Numbered from the stretch's first letter, positions 16,201-26,793 are shown. The stretch is DNA of 55,453 nt from RI-43 sp033764725 (GCA_033764725.1 JANRIR010000089.1:1-55453); one strand, 5' to 3'. Notes: generated by a model from the sequence alone, not told the origin. Translations and numbers: made by a program.

Positions 16201-17349
16201 CTATCCCTTCTTGAACGGCGTGTGCTCGCCGAGGATCTCGACTTCCTCCGCGATCGCGGGCGCTTCGCTTTCAAGATAGCGGCGCACCGCTTCGCGCAAG
16301 CCCGGATGGGCGATGGCGTGGGCGGAATAGATCGTTTCCGGCGCATAGCCGCGCGCGAGCTTGTGCTCGCCCTGCGCGCCGGCTTCGACGCGCTTCAGAC
16401 CGTGCGCGATGGCGAAATCAATCGCCTGATGATAGCACACTTCGAAGTGCAGAAAGTCGACATGCTCGACGCAGCCCCAATAGCGTCCGAACAAGGTTTC
16501 GCCGCCGATGAAATTCAGCGCGGACGCGATGGGCCTGCCGTCGCGTTCGGCGACGATGAGCAGAACGCGCTCCGCCATGCGCGCGCCGATCAGGCGAAAC
16601 GCCTCGCGATTGAGATAGGGCGAGCCCCATTTGCGCCCGCCGGTGTCGAGATAACAGCGATAGAAGAAATCCCAGTGCGCCTCGGTGATGGCGTCGCCGG
16701 TCAGCTGACGGATGGTCAGGCCCGCTTGCGCGCGCTGACGTTCCTTGCGCAGATTTTTGCGTTTCTGCGAAGACAACGCGGCGAGGAAATCATCGTAGGA
16801 CGCATAGCCATGATTGTTCCAATGGAATTGCACGCCCGTGCGTCCCAGGAGGCCATGATCCACGAGGCGGCGCCATTGTCCTGCCTCGGGAAACGTCACG
16901 TGCAGCGAGGACGCGCGCGTTTCAGCCATCAGCGTCAGTGCGCCGGAGAGAAGCGCTGCTTCCGTTTCGGGATCGCGCGCCAGGATGCGCCGCCCGGTCG
17001 CGGGCGTGAAGGGCGCGGCGCATTGCAGCTTGGGATAATAACGCCCGCCTGCGCGCATCATCGCGTCGGCCCAGGCATGGTCGAACACGTACTCGCCGTA
17101 GGAATGGCTCTTCAGATAGAGCGGCATGGCGCCGACGATCGCGCCGCCGCTGCGGGCGATCAAATGCGTCGGCGCCCAGCCGCTCGGCGCGCTGACCGCG
17201 CCGGAACGCTCAAGCGCTTCCAGAAAATCCCACGAGATGAACGGATCGTAGGGCGCGTCCGGCGGATTGGCGACGGCGTCCCACGCAGCGCGCGGCGCAG
17301 CGCTCAAGCTGTCGATGACGGTGATGGTCAGCGCGCCGCCGCCGTCCAT
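16201..17349 (-). CDS. GNAT-like acyltransferase, DUF482 (FemAB-like) family
   Basis: 382 aa. Characteristic DUF482 segments are FISWDFLEALERSGAV near the N-terminus, SQKRKNLRKERQRA in the centre, then GSPYLNREAFRLIGARM and LNFIGGETLFGRYWGC, ending with GEHKLARGYAPETIYSAH. The family is built from tandem GNAT domains and is annotated as peptidoglycan biosynthesis/recognition without firm biochemistry. It presumably transfers an acyl or aminoacyl group. ATG 17349 starts 2 bp after the TetR stop, so it is the third gene of an AKR-TetR-acyltransferase unit. Confidence 0.8.
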   Translation of the reverse strand: MDGGGALTITVIDSLSAAPRAAWDAVANPPDAPYDPFISWDFLEALERSGAVSAPSGWAPTHLIARSGGAIVGAMPLYLKSHSYGEYVFDHAWADAMMRAGGRYYPKLQCAAPFTPATGRRILARDPETEAALLSGALTLMAETRASSLHVTFPEAGQWRRLVDHGLLGRTGVQFHWNNHGYASYDDFLAALSSQKRKNLRKERQRAQAGLTIRQLTGDAITEAHWDFFYRCYLDTGGRKWGSPYLNREAFRLIGARMAERVLLIVAERDGRPIASALNFIGGETLFGRYWGCVEHVDFLHFEVCYHQAIDFAIAHGLKRVEAGAQGEHKLARGYAPETIYSAHAIAHPGLREAVRRYLESEAPAIAEEVEILGEHTPFKKG

Positions 17350-17351
17350 CG

Positions 17352-17936
17352 TCAAATCGCGCCCGCGCGCAGGCCGGCCAGGACAAGGGCCAGCGTCTGA
17401 CGCGCTTCCTCGCTGCAATCCGCGTCGCCGGCTTCGAGTACATGCATGGGATGATGATAGCGTGTCATTGCGCCCAGAACGAGTCGCGCGGCGCGGCTTG
17501 CATCGGTCACGGCGAACGCGCCCGCGGCTGCGCCGTCGGCGATGATCGCCGCTGTTTGCCGCGCCATTTCGGCAAGATGCGCCTCCACCACGCCGCGGCG
17601 TTCTTCCGCCAGGGCGTGATAGGCGGCGAACAGTTCTGGGTCGTCATGCACCTTGGCGCGCTTCAGCGCCATCAAGGTCAGCATCCAGCGCTCCAGGCGT
17701 TCCGGCGCCGGCGCCGCGCGATCCTGCGCGATCGGGCGCAGCGCGTCGGTGATGGCGCCGAGCCAACGCTCGGTCACCGCATCGAACAGCGCGTCGCGGC
17801 TGGGGAAGCTGCGATAGATGTTGGCGTGGCTCATGCCGAGCGCCCGCGCGACGTCGACGACGCGGGTCTTCTCCGGGCCGTGACGCCTCAGAACATCGAC
17901 CGTCGCATCGAGAATGCGGGCGCGCGCCTCGTCCAT
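17352..17936 (-). CDS. TetR family transcriptional regulator
   Basis: 194 aa. The N-terminal helix-turn-helix ILDATVDVLRRHGPEKTRVVDVARALGMSHANIYRSFPSRDALF is a clear TetR_N domain; the rest is a helical ligand-binding/dimerisation region with a C-terminal TetR-type domain. It is placed between an aldo/keto reductase (6 bp upstream) and the DUF482 gene. It probably controls this operon through the palindrome at 18983-19000; the ligand is unknown. Confidence 0.9.
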   Translation of the reverse strand: MDEARARILDATVDVLRRHGPEKTRVVDVARALGMSHANIYRSFPSRDALFDAVTERWLGAITDALRPIAQDRAAPAPERLERWMLTLMALKRAKVHDDPELFAAYHALAEERRGVVEAHLAEMARQTAAIIADGAAAGAFAVTDASRAARLVLGAMTRYHHPMHVLEAGDADCSEEARQTLALVLAGLRAGAI

Positions 17937-17942
17937 GCGGGT

Positions 17943-18938
17943 TTATGTGGGCGGGCTGCGTTCGCTGTCCAGCATCGCCATCTGGTGGGCGTCGTAGCGC
18001 GTGCCCGCGACGGCGTCGGGCGGGGCGGCGGCGTCGATGGCGGCGAGATCGTTCTGCGTCAGGGAAACATCAAGCGCGCCGAGCGCTTCGCTCAGCCGCG
18101 CAGGCGTGCGTGCGCCGACAAGCGGAACGATGTCATCCCCGCGGTGCAGCGCCCACGCGATGGCGAGTTGCGCCACGGTCACGCGCTTGTCCGCAGCGAT
18201 CGCCTTCAGCGCATCGACCAGCGCGAGATTGCGCTGCAGATTGTCGCCGGAGAAGCGCGGCAGGAACGCGCGGAAACCCGTCGCGCTGGGCCCATCGCTG
18301 CTGATCAGCCCGCGCGAGAGCACGCCATAGGCCGTGACGCCGACGCCGAGCGCGCGCAGCGCGGGCAGAATGTCCTGCTCCAGCGTGCGCGTGATGATGG
18401 CGTATTCGATCTGCAGATCGGCGACGGGCGTCACCGCGTGCGCGCGGCGGACCGTCTCGGCGCCGACCTCAGACAGGCCCAGATGACGCACATAGCCGGC
18501 CTGGATGAGATCGGCGACGGCGCCGGCGGTCTCTTCGATCGGCACGGAGGGATCGAGGCGCGCGGGGCGATAGATATCGATGTGATCCACGCCGAGCCGC
18601 TTCAGCGAATAGGCGCAGGCGGTCTTCACCGCCGACGGCCGACCGTCGAAGCCGATAAAGGCGCCGGAAGGGTCGCGCTGCGCGCCGAACTTCACCGACA
18701 GCACCGCCTTGTCGCGCTTGGCGCCCTTCAGCGCGCGGCCGACGAGCATTTCATTGTGCCCCATGCCGTAGAAATCGCCGGTGTCGAGCAGGGTGACGCC
18801 GGCATCCAAGGCGGCGTCGATTGTCGCTAGCGCCGCGGCCTCGTCGGCAGGGCCGTAGAAGTCTGGCGACATGCCCATGCAGCCGAGGCCGAGGGCGGAG
18901 ACGGTGGGACCGGTGCGGCCTAATTGGCGCGTGCGCAT
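17943..18938 (-). CDS. Aldo/keto reductase
   Basis: 331 aa NADPH-dependent oxidoreductase with the AKR barrel. Seen: MRTRQLGRTGPTVSALGLGCMGMS, the catalytic Asp and Tyr in LLDTGDFYG, the Lys in VLSVKFG, and the cofactor region EYAIITRTLEQDILPALRALGVGVTAYGVLSRG. The position that is His in many AKRs (YYQHRVDP) is Ala here (YRPARLDP), a variation found in part of the YakC-like branch. First gene of the TetR-controlled unit. ATG 18938 matches the family N-terminus; the longer ATG at 18986 would add a non-homologous leader that runs through the operator. Confidence 0.9.
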   Translation of the reverse strand: MRTRQLGRTGPTVSALGLGCMGMSPDFYGPADEAAALATIDAALDAGVTLLDTGDFYGMGHNEMLVGRALKGAKRDKAVLSVKFGAQRDPSGAFIGFDGRPSAVKTACAYSLKRLGVDHIDIYRPARLDPSVPIEETAGAVADLIQAGYVRHLGLSEVGAETVRRAHAVTPVADLQIEYAIITRTLEQDILPALRALGVGVTAYGVLSRGLISSDGPSATGFRAFLPRFSGDNLQRNLALVDALKAIAADKRVTVAQLAIAWALHRGDDIVPLVGARTPARLSEALGALDVSLTQNDLAAIDAAAPPDAVAGTRYDAHQMAMLDSERSPPT

Positions 18939-18982
18939 GCGTGAACTCCTCAAGCGAGACAGCCCACATAGCGCCGCGAATG

Positions 18983-19000
18983 ACAAATATCAATATTTGT
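18983..19000. promoter_or_regulatory. Palindromic operator upstream of the AKR-TetR operon
   Basis: ACAAATATCAATATTTGT is an inverted repeat with two perfect 8-bp arms and a 2-bp centre, 45-62 bp before the aldo/keto reductase ATG. It is markedly AT-rich in GC-rich surroundings, and TGACA/TGTCA flanks (18981 and 19010) extend the symmetry loosely. Size and position fit a TetR-family dimer site overlapping the promoter. The neighbouring TetR gene is the obvious candidate regulator. Confidence 0.65.
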
Positions 19001-19011
19001 AATTCGTAATG

Positions 19012-19473
19012 TCAGGCGATCTCTATCACGGCGTCGACCTCGACGGCGAACCCCATGGGCAGATTGGCGACGCCGACGGCCGAACGGGCATGGCGCCCGG
19101 CCTCGCCGAACACCTCCGCGATCAGTTCCGAACAGCCGTTCACGACCTGCGGTATCGGATCGAAATCCGGCGCGACATTGACGAACCCGCCCAGCTTGAC
19201 CACGCGGCGCACGCGGTCGAGATCGCCGCCGCACGCCGCCTTCATCTGCGCGAGGAGATTGAGGCCGCAAAGCCGCGCCGCCGCCTGGCCTTGCTCTAGC
19301 GTCAAGCCCGCGCCGAGCTTGCCTTTCACGCCGCCGCTGGCGTCGACCGAGACCTGTCCCGAGATGTGCACCAGCGCTCCGGCCTGCACGAAGGGCACAT
19401 AGGCCGCGACGGGCGCCGGCGGCGTCGGCAGGACGAGTCCCAGCTCGGACAAACGCTGGTCGATGCGGCTCAT
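19012..19473 (-). CDS. RidA family protein (YjgF/YER057c/UK114)
   Basis: 153 aa. The RidA-like long form is recognised from YVPFVQAGALVHISGQVSVDASGG, the Cys-containing RLCGLNLLAQMKAACGGDLDRV, and FGEAGRHARSAVGVANLPMGFAVEVDAVIEIA, which carries the Arg of the active pocket. RidA trimers hydrolyse reactive enamine/imine intermediates released by PLP enzymes; this longer subgroup is less studied. ATG 19473 is preferred to a TTG at 19527. It lies 50 bp downstream of pyrC' on the same strand. Confidence 0.85.
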   Translation of the reverse strand: MSRIDQRLSELGLVLPTPPAPVAAYVPFVQAGALVHISGQVSVDASGGVKGKLGAGLTLEQGQAAARLCGLNLLAQMKAACGGDLDRVRRVVKLGGFVNVAPDFDPIPQVVNGCSELIAEVFGEAGRHARSAVGVANLPMGFAVEVDAVIEIA

Positions 19474-19523
19474 GATCAAGGCTCCGGTTGCGGCGCCGAT
19501 CTGGCGCAAGAGGCTCCGGCGGA

Positions 19524-20813
19524 TCAAGACGCCGCGAAAACCTGCTTGCCGGCGACCCAGGTCATGTGCGCTTCGCCTTGCAACAGCCGGCCGTCGAACG
19601 GCGTGTTGCGCGTTTTCGAGCGCAGCTTTTCGGCCTCGATGCGCACCGGCCTATCGAGATCGACCAGCACGAGATCGGCCGGCGCGCCCGGCGCAAGCCG
19701 GCCTTGCGGCAGACCGAGCAATTGCGCAGGGCGCAGCGTCATGGCGCGCACGATGTCGATCAGGGGCGCTGCGCCGCTGTGGTGCAGCGTTAAGGCGCCG
19801 GGCAGCAGCGTCTCGAGGGCGGCTGCGCCGAACGCGGCTTCGTCAAACGGCAAACGCTTGTCTTCCGCCGGGCGCGGATCGTGGCCGGAGACGATGACGT
19901 CGATCAGCCCGCTCGCCACGGCGTCGCCAAGCGCGCGGCGATCGTCTTCGCGCCGCAGCGGCGGGGCGAGCTTGGCGAAGGTGCGATAGCCGCCTTCGCC
20001 TTCCATCACAGCGTGCTCGTTAAGCGCGAGATGATGCACGCTGACGCTGGCGGCCGCATCGACGCCGCGCGCTTTGGCGGCGTGCAGACGCTCCAGCGTG
20101 CGGGACGAGGAGATCATGTCGAGCATGAGCCGCGCGCCGGTGAGTTCGGCGAGCATGAGGTCGCGCTCGGCCATGATCGTTTCTGCCGCGGCGGGATTGC
20201 CGGGCAGGCCGAGCCGCGCGGCCAATTCGCCCTCATGCATGACGGCGTTGCGCGCAAGGAACGGATCTTCCGGTCGGTGCGCGACGAGCGCGCCGAACGC
20301 GGTGGAATAGGCGAGCGCGCGCCGCATCACGCGGCTGTCGACGATGGCGGCGTCGCCATTGGAGAACATCACAGCGCCGGCCTCGCACAATAGGCCGATC
20401 TCGCTCATCAATTCGCCCTTGAGGCCTTTCGTCAACGCGGCTGCAGGCAGGATGCGCGCCGGCGAGCGGTCGTGCGCGCGGCGCAGCACGTAATCGACGA
20501 GGCTTGAATCGTCGATCACGGGATCGGCGTTGGGCTGCATCACCATGGTGGTGATCCCGCCCGCGACCGCCGCGCGCCCGGCGCTGCGGAACGTCTCTTT
20601 GTGCTCAGCGCCGGGCTCGCCGATGACAACGCGCATGTCGATCAGGCCGGGGATCAGCGTCAGGCCGTCCGCGTAGATCACGCTGGCTTCGGCCTCGATG
20701 CGCGGCGCGCGGTCGAGGATGCGGCCGTCGCCGTCGAACAAAAGATCGCCCTTGCCGTCGAAACCGCTGTCGGGATCGACGATCCGCGCGCCGGTGATGA
20801 GCGTGCGCGTCAT
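19524..20813 (-). CDS. pyrC: Dihydroorotase-like protein, probably catalytically inactive (PyrC')
   Basis: 429 aa amidohydrolase-fold protein related to type I dihydroorotase. The first metal motif, normally DxHxH, reads PGLIDMRVVIGEPGAEH, so both histidines are gone. The downstream TDHAPH motif reads SGHDPRP, losing the catalytic Asp and the last His. Similar inactive homologues beside pyrB are known in other bacteria (the Pseudomonas pyrB-pyrC' pair), where they are structural partners of aspartate transcarbamoylase. An ATCase scaffolding role therefore seems more likely than catalysis. It lies 13 bp downstream of the 50-aa ORF in the pyrB unit. An active PyrC must be encoded elsewhere. Confidence 0.88.
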   Translation of the reverse strand: MTRTLITGARIVDPDSGFDGKGDLLFDGDGRILDRAPRIEAEASVIYADGLTLIPGLIDMRVVIGEPGAEHKETFRSAGRAAVAGGITTMVMQPNADPVIDDSSLVDYVLRRAHDRSPARILPAAALTKGLKGELMSEIGLLCEAGAVMFSNGDAAIVDSRVMRRALAYSTAFGALVAHRPEDPFLARNAVMHEGELAARLGLPGNPAAAETIMAERDLMLAELTGARLMLDMISSSRTLERLHAAKARGVDAAASVSVHHLALNEHAVMEGEGGYRTFAKLAPPLRREDDRRALGDAVASGLIDVIVSGHDPRPAEDKRLPFDEAAFGAAALETLLPGALTLHHSGAAPLIDIVRAMTLRPAQLLGLPQGRLAPGAPADLVLVDLDRPVRIEAEKLRSKTRNTPFDGRLLQGEAHMTWVAGKQVFAAS

Positions 20814-20826
20814 GCCGGGGGGGACC

Positions 20827-20979
20827 TCATTTCTTGGGCCGCGCGGCCAGCGAAAACGACGTCGAGAACGCGAACGCGACGATGGCGGGCACCCACCAGG
20901 GCAGCGTGCCGATTCCCGGCGTGTTCACCGCGCGGGCGATGGTGTCGTCCACGCACCACCACAATAAGAACATCCACAT
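20827..20979 (-). CDS. 50-aa membrane protein between pyrB and pyrC'
   Basis: Short ORF of 50 residues on the minus strand: it starts MWMFLLWWCVDDTIARAV, continues with NTPGIGTLPWWVPAIVAFAF and ends SLAARPKK. One N-terminal aromatic-rich hydrophobic stretch and a second helix from about residue 27 to 43 suggest one or two membrane passes with a positive C-terminus. A strong GGAGG site lies immediately after the pyrB stop and 12 bp before this ATG; a GAGG site overlapping its stop precedes pyrC'. Good ribosome site and tight spacing argue that it is translated. Function unknown. Confidence 0.65.
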   Translation of the reverse strand: MWMFLLWWCVDDTIARAVNTPGIGTLPWWVPAIVAFAFSTSFSLAARPKK

Positions 20980-20991
20980 GCGCGGACCTCC

Positions 20992-21957
20992 TCACCCGGC
21001 GCCCCCTTGTTCGGCAAGCGCTTCGAGCACGGCCATGCGCATCGCCACGCCCATGCGCACTTGTTGCTCGATCAAGGAAACATCGGAATCGTCGGCGACG
21101 CGGCTGTCGATCTCCAGGCCGCGATTCATCGGTCCGGGGTGCATCACCAGCGCGCCGGGCCTCGCCAGCTTCAATTTCTCTTCGTCGAGTCCGTAGAACC
21201 AATGAAACTCACGCGCCGACGGGAAATAACCGCCCTGCATGCGCTCGAGCTGAAGGCGCAGCATCATCACGACATCGGCGCCGGCCAATCCTTCGCGCAT
21301 ATTGGAATAAACCGCAGCGCCCCAGCGCTCCGCGTCCGCGGGCATCAAGGTCGGCGGGCCGATCAGACGCACGTGGGCGCCCAGCATGGTCAGCAATTGC
21401 GCGTTCGAGCGCGCGACGCGCGAATGCAGGATGTCGCCGCAGATCGCGACCTCCAGGCCTTCGATGCGGCCAAGGCGTTGGCGCATCGTCAACGCGTCGA
21501 GCAGCGCCTGGGTGGGGTGTTCATGCTGCCCGTCGCCGGCGTTGATCACCGAACAATCAACCTTGCGCGCCAGCAATTGCGCCGCGCCGGACGAGGGGTG
21601 GCGCACCACGAGCAGGTCCGGCGCCATGGCGTTCAAGGTGGCCGCGGTGTCGATCAGCGTCTCGCCCTTGGACACAGCGGAGGTGCGCACGCTCATGTTC
21701 ACCACGTCGGCGCCCATGCGCTTGCCGGCGAGTTCGAACGAGGACTGCGTGCGCGTCGAGGCTTCGAAGAACAGATTGATCAGCGTGCGGCCGCGCAACG
21801 TGTCCAGCTTCTTGGCGCGCTGCTCCAGGAACGGCACGAAACCGGCTGCGCGCGCGAGCAGCGCTTCCGCGTCGACGCGCGACAAATCCGCGATGGCCAG
21901 AAGGTGACGAGGGGTGAAACGCGGCTTTTGGGGTGCGGTGTCGGGCGCCGGCGTCAT
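20992..21957 (-). CDS. pyrB: Aspartate carbamoyltransferase catalytic subunit
   Basis: 321 aa. Carbamoyl-phosphate loop FFEASTRTQSSFELAGKRMG (STRT), the KGET loop in AVSKGETLIDT, HPTQALLDALT, and the aspartate-binding region around VMHPGPMNRGLEID are all present. It condenses carbamoyl phosphate with aspartate in de novo pyrimidine synthesis. ATG 21957 fits the family N-terminus; a GTG one codon upstream is possible. First gene of pyrB-ORF50-pyrC', divergent from the small secreted protein at 22114. No regulatory pyrI subunit is present, consistent with a class A type assembly using PyrC'. Confidence 0.95.
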   Translation of the reverse strand: MTPAPDTAPQKPRFTPRHLLAIADLSRVDAEALLARAAGFVPFLEQRAKKLDTLRGRTLINLFFEASTRTQSSFELAGKRMGADVVNMSVRTSAVSKGETLIDTAATLNAMAPDLLVVRHPSSGAAQLLARKVDCSVINAGDGQHEHPTQALLDALTMRQRLGRIEGLEVAICGDILHSRVARSNAQLLTMLGAHVRLIGPPTLMPADAERWGAAVYSNMREGLAGADVVMMLRLQLERMQGGYFPSAREFHWFYGLDEEKLKLARPGALVMHPGPMNRGLEIDSRVADDSDVSLIEQQVRMGVAMRMAVLEALAEQGGAG

Positions 21958-22113
21958 CACGCGCTCATTAACGCCTGAGTCGGAAACGCGGCAAGCGCGC
22001 GGCGATCCGGCCGCTGTGTGACGAATGTCACCGCACAAATGCCCGCGACTCGGATTTTGTACTTTAAACGTTCCAATTATGGAGCGAAGAGAGTTAACGG
22101 AAGGTTGTCTGCG

Positions 22114-22371
22114 ATGACCCGCATGCGTGAAGAGCAAGCCCTGAAGCCCGTCGGCCTGGCGTTGGCGGCGGTCATGGCCGGCCTGGCCGGTCAGGCGCAC
22201 GCGCTCGAACCGGCTGCGCCGGAAGCCCAGACGCGCGTGTTCGCCGACGACGAGACGAACCATCCCGGCGCCGACCAGGATCCGACGATGATCCTCGGCC
22301 CGTCTGCGCCGGTGGAGCCGTTCGCGGAGCGCCCGGCGCCGGCGCAGGGCGATTTGTTCGGCCTTGGGTAA
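22114..22371 (+). CDS. Small secreted protein of unknown function
   Basis: 85 aa. The N-terminus has a short basic region, then a hydrophobic core (VGLALAAVMAGLAGQAHA) with a likely signal-peptidase site after AHA. The mature part is about 50 residues, Pro/Ala/Asp-rich without Cys (QTRVFADDETNHPGADQDP and a C-terminal DLFGLG). No family is recognised. ATG 22114 places the signal peptide properly. The 3' end overlaps the putative TTG start of tilS by 8 bp, suggesting coupling. A TTAAC half-site lies just upstream, near 22095. Confidence 0.5.
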   Translation: MTRMREEQALKPVGLALAAVMAGLAGQAHALEPAAPEAQTRVFADDETNHPGADQDPTMILGPSAPVEPFAERPAPAQGDLFGLG

Positions 22372-23554
22372 CGGCGCGCGCCTTGCGCCGCCGGCGCTGG
22401 ACGATGCTGCGCTCCCACCCCCGCCGCACCCAGTCCTCGTTGGCTTCTCCGGCGGCGGCGATTCCACAGCGCTGCTCGCCTTGATGGCGCGCCGCCTCGG
22501 GCCGGAGCGGCTGCGTGCGGTCGTCGTCGATCATGGCCTGCGCACAGGGTCGGCGGCGGTGGCCGACGCCGCGGCGGCGCGCGCGTCGCGTTGGGGCGTC
22601 GCCGTCGAGGTCGTCCGCTTGCGCGCACCCGGCCGCGCCCAGGCGGCGTGGCGGCGGGCGCGGCTGGAGGCTTTCTGCGCCGCGGCGCGCCGCAACGAGG
22701 CCGTCCATATCGCGCTGGGGCACACCGCCGACGATCAGGCGGAGACCCTGTTGATCCGTGCGGCCGCCGGCAGCGGGCTGGCCGGCTTGGCTGCGATGGC
22801 GCCGCTCGCGCCGGTCCCGCTGTGGCCGGAGGGCCGCGGCTTGACGCTGGCGCGGCCGATGCTGGGTCTGCGGCGCAGCGCCCTGCGCGCGTGGCTCGAG
22901 GCTGAAGGTCTGCCGTGGTCGGAGGACCCCGCCAACGCCGATCCGCGGCACACGCGCGTGCGGGCGCGGGCGGCGCTGGCGGCGCTGGAGGCGGGCGGTT
23001 TCGACCCCCTGCGCCTCTGCCGTCTCGCCGCGACGATCGGCGCCGGCGTCGCCCGGTTGAACGCCGCCGCCGCCGCCTGGATCGCCGCCCACGCTGCGTT
23101 CGACGGGCCCACTATCCTTCTGCCGCGCGCCGCGTTCGCCGCCGACGCCGCCGCCTTGCGCGGGTTCGCAGCGCTTGTGGCCGCCGCCGGCGGGGCCGAT
23201 CGGCCGCCGGCGCGGCGGCGGATTCTGGCGCTCGCCGCCCGGCTCGGGGATGCGGCGTTCAAGGGCGCGACGCTGGGCGGCGCCCGGATCAAGATTGCGT
23301 CCGGCGACCGGCTCGTCCTCGCGCGCGACCCCGGGGCGATCGCGGGCCGGGCCGGCGTCCCGCCGGCGGCGCCGCTGCGCCTGGCGCCCGGCGGGGACGG
23401 GGTGTGGGACGCCCGCCTGTGGGCGCGCGCCGGCGCGACGGCGATTACGCTGCCAGGCGAGGCCGACGCCGCCGCGGCGCACGACTGGCTGCTCGCGGCG
23501 CGGGCCGCGCACCTGCTGGGCCAGCTTGGTGACGCAGGATTCACGGGGCGGTGA
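22364..23554 (+). CDS. tilS: tRNA(Ile)-lysidine synthase TilS
   Basis: 396 aa. The N-type ATP-pyrophosphatase P-loop is VGFSGGGDSTAL near residue 27, followed by VVVDHGLR and GHTADDQAETLLIR, the signature of TilS. The enzyme lysidinylates C34 of tRNA-Ile(CAU), switching it to read AUA codons, and is essential. No ATG is available before the P-loop; the TTG at 22364 is the only plausible start. The C-terminal half is Ala/Arg-rich and poorly conserved, as usual in this clade. It is followed by ftsH, a common alphaproteobacterial order. Confidence 0.92.
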   Translation: MGNGARLAPPALDDAALPPPPHPVLVGFSGGGDSTALLALMARRLGPERLRAVVVDHGLRTGSAAVADAAAARASRWGVAVEVVRLRAPGRAQAAWRRARLEAFCAAARRNEAVHIALGHTADDQAETLLIRAAAGSGLAGLAAMAPLAPVPLWPEGRGLTLARPMLGLRRSALRAWLEAEGLPWSEDPANADPRHTRVRARAALAALEAGGFDPLRLCRLAATIGAGVARLNAAAAAWIAAHAAFDGPTILLPRAAFAADAAALRGFAALVAAAGGADRPPARRRILALAARLGDAAFKGATLGGARIKIASGDRLVLARDPGAIAGRAGVPPAAPLRLAPGGDGVWDARLWARAGATAITLPGEADAAAAHDWLLAARAAHLLGQLGDAGFTGR

Positions 23555-23649
23555 CGGGATTGCGCTATAGCGTGAGGCTGTTCAGCGCCTCAGCGCCACC
23601 CTATCTTGAGACGGCGGAGGGCGGCCAGGCGTCGCCCTGAAGGATCGAA

Positions 23650-25581
<1,932 letters not shown>

Positions 25582-25683
25582 TCGGCGCCGTTCTTGCTCT
25601 GACGTCCTCCCGCGCGCCGCGGGCGCGCCCTTGTCGCGCCGGCCAACTCAAGGCCAAGTGCGCGCGGGAGCGAGGGGCCGGCG

Positions 25684-26793
25684 ATGACCAATCTGGTGAA
25701 CGGCGCAGGACTGCGCCTGCAGGCGATGGTCGCGGCTGCGTTCGCCGATCCCCGCGCGCTCGCACGGGTCGCCGCGCTTCACCTCGCGGCGATGGCGGCG
25801 CTCTATCTCGTCACCTTCACCGACATGGCCGAACTGCAGGCGATCTGGGCCGATCCGCGCACGCCCTTGCCGCAGCACATGCAATTCCTGCTGTTCAATC
25901 CGCTGCCGAACCTGTTCGGCCATCTGTTCGCGCCCTCTGGGGCGCTCGGCTATTACCTTGTGACGCTCGCCTGGACGGCGCTGGGCGTGTTCGGGACGCT
26001 GGCGGTGATTTTCGCATCGGAGCGCGGCGAGCGGCGCGCGCTCTATGTGCTGATGTTTCTCGGCTGCTTCGTGCTGTTCTGCATCACGCAGCGCATCGGC
26101 AAGAGCGATCCGCTGTTCGTGTTCTTCTACGTGTGCGCGTTTTTTCTGCGCCGCAATCCCTGGGTGAGCGGCCTGTTTCTGGCCGCGACCTATCTATGCC
26201 ACCCCTCGCAGGGGACGTTTTTGATCGTCGTGCATGCGATGCTGGCGGCGATGGAGCAGCCGGGGCTTCGTGTGCGCGCGCTGATCGCGCCGGCGATCGG
26301 CTTCGCGCTCGGCTTTGCGTTGAACCAGGCCTATATCGCGCATTTCGATCTCAGCTTCGGCATCGATCGCATCGAATATGCGCGGATTTACGCGCCGATC
26401 ATTTTTCAATCCATGCTGACCAATCCGGTGCTGTCGCTCTATTCGGCCTATGGGCTGATGTGGGTCGCGGTGCTGGCGCGCGCCGCGCAGGCCGATCAGC
26501 GCTGGTTCAAGTTGGCCGCGCTGTTCCCGCTCGCCGCAGCGTTCGGGACGGAATACTCGCGCGTCGCGATGATGGTGGGGCTGCCGCTGTTCTTCTTCAC
26601 CATCGAGTATTTCGCAGCCCACAGGCTCGAGGCCGCGAAGGCCTTCATGATCCGCTACGCGCCGGTCCTGGTCCCGGCCTCGCTGATCATGTTCATGACC
26701 ATGACGGAGGGCGCGGTCATCAGCTCGGCCTGGTGGTTCTGGCTGACGCACCCCAAGATCGCGCCACTTTATCAGGGGCTGTTCGGCGGCTGA
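25684..26793 (+). CDS. Polytopic membrane protein of unknown function
   Basis: 369 aa with about eight to nine hydrophobic segments. Distinctive pieces are FLLFNPLPNLFGHLF after the first helix, CITQRIGKSDPLFVFFYVCAFFLRRNPWVSG, and YLCHPSQGTFLIVVHAM. The organisation, with large helices and an acidic/aromatic first periplasmic loop, is reminiscent of GT-C-type polyprenyl-linked glycosyltransferases, but I see no diagnostic DD/DE motif and do not assign the family. A GGAGCGAGGGG-like ribosome site precedes ATG 25684. The end overlaps the convergent trmL gene by 22 bp. Confidence 0.7.
   Translation: MTNLVNGAGLRLQAMVAAAFADPRALARVAALHLAAMAALYLVTFTDMAELQAIWADPRTPLPQHMQFLLFNPLPNLFGHLFAPSGALGYYLVTLAWTALGVFGTLAVIFASERGERRALYVLMFLGCFVLFCITQRIGKSDPLFVFFYVCAFFLRRNPWVSGLFLAATYLCHPSQGTFLIVVHAMLAAMEQPGLRVRALIAPAIGFALGFALNQAYIAHFDLSFGIDRIEYARIYAPIIFQSMLTNPVLSLYSAYGLMWVAVLARAAQADQRWFKLAALFPLAAAFGTEYSRVAMMVGLPLFFFTIEYFAAHRLEAAKAFMIRYAPVLVPASLIMFMTMTEGAVISSAWWFWLTHPKIAPLYQGLFGG

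Noticed and set aside
25612..25628. Hairpin GCGCGCC-GCG-GGCGCGC after ftsH as a terminator
   Set aside because: Stem is perfect but no T-run follows, and such self-complementary GC strings arise easily in this GC-rich DNA.
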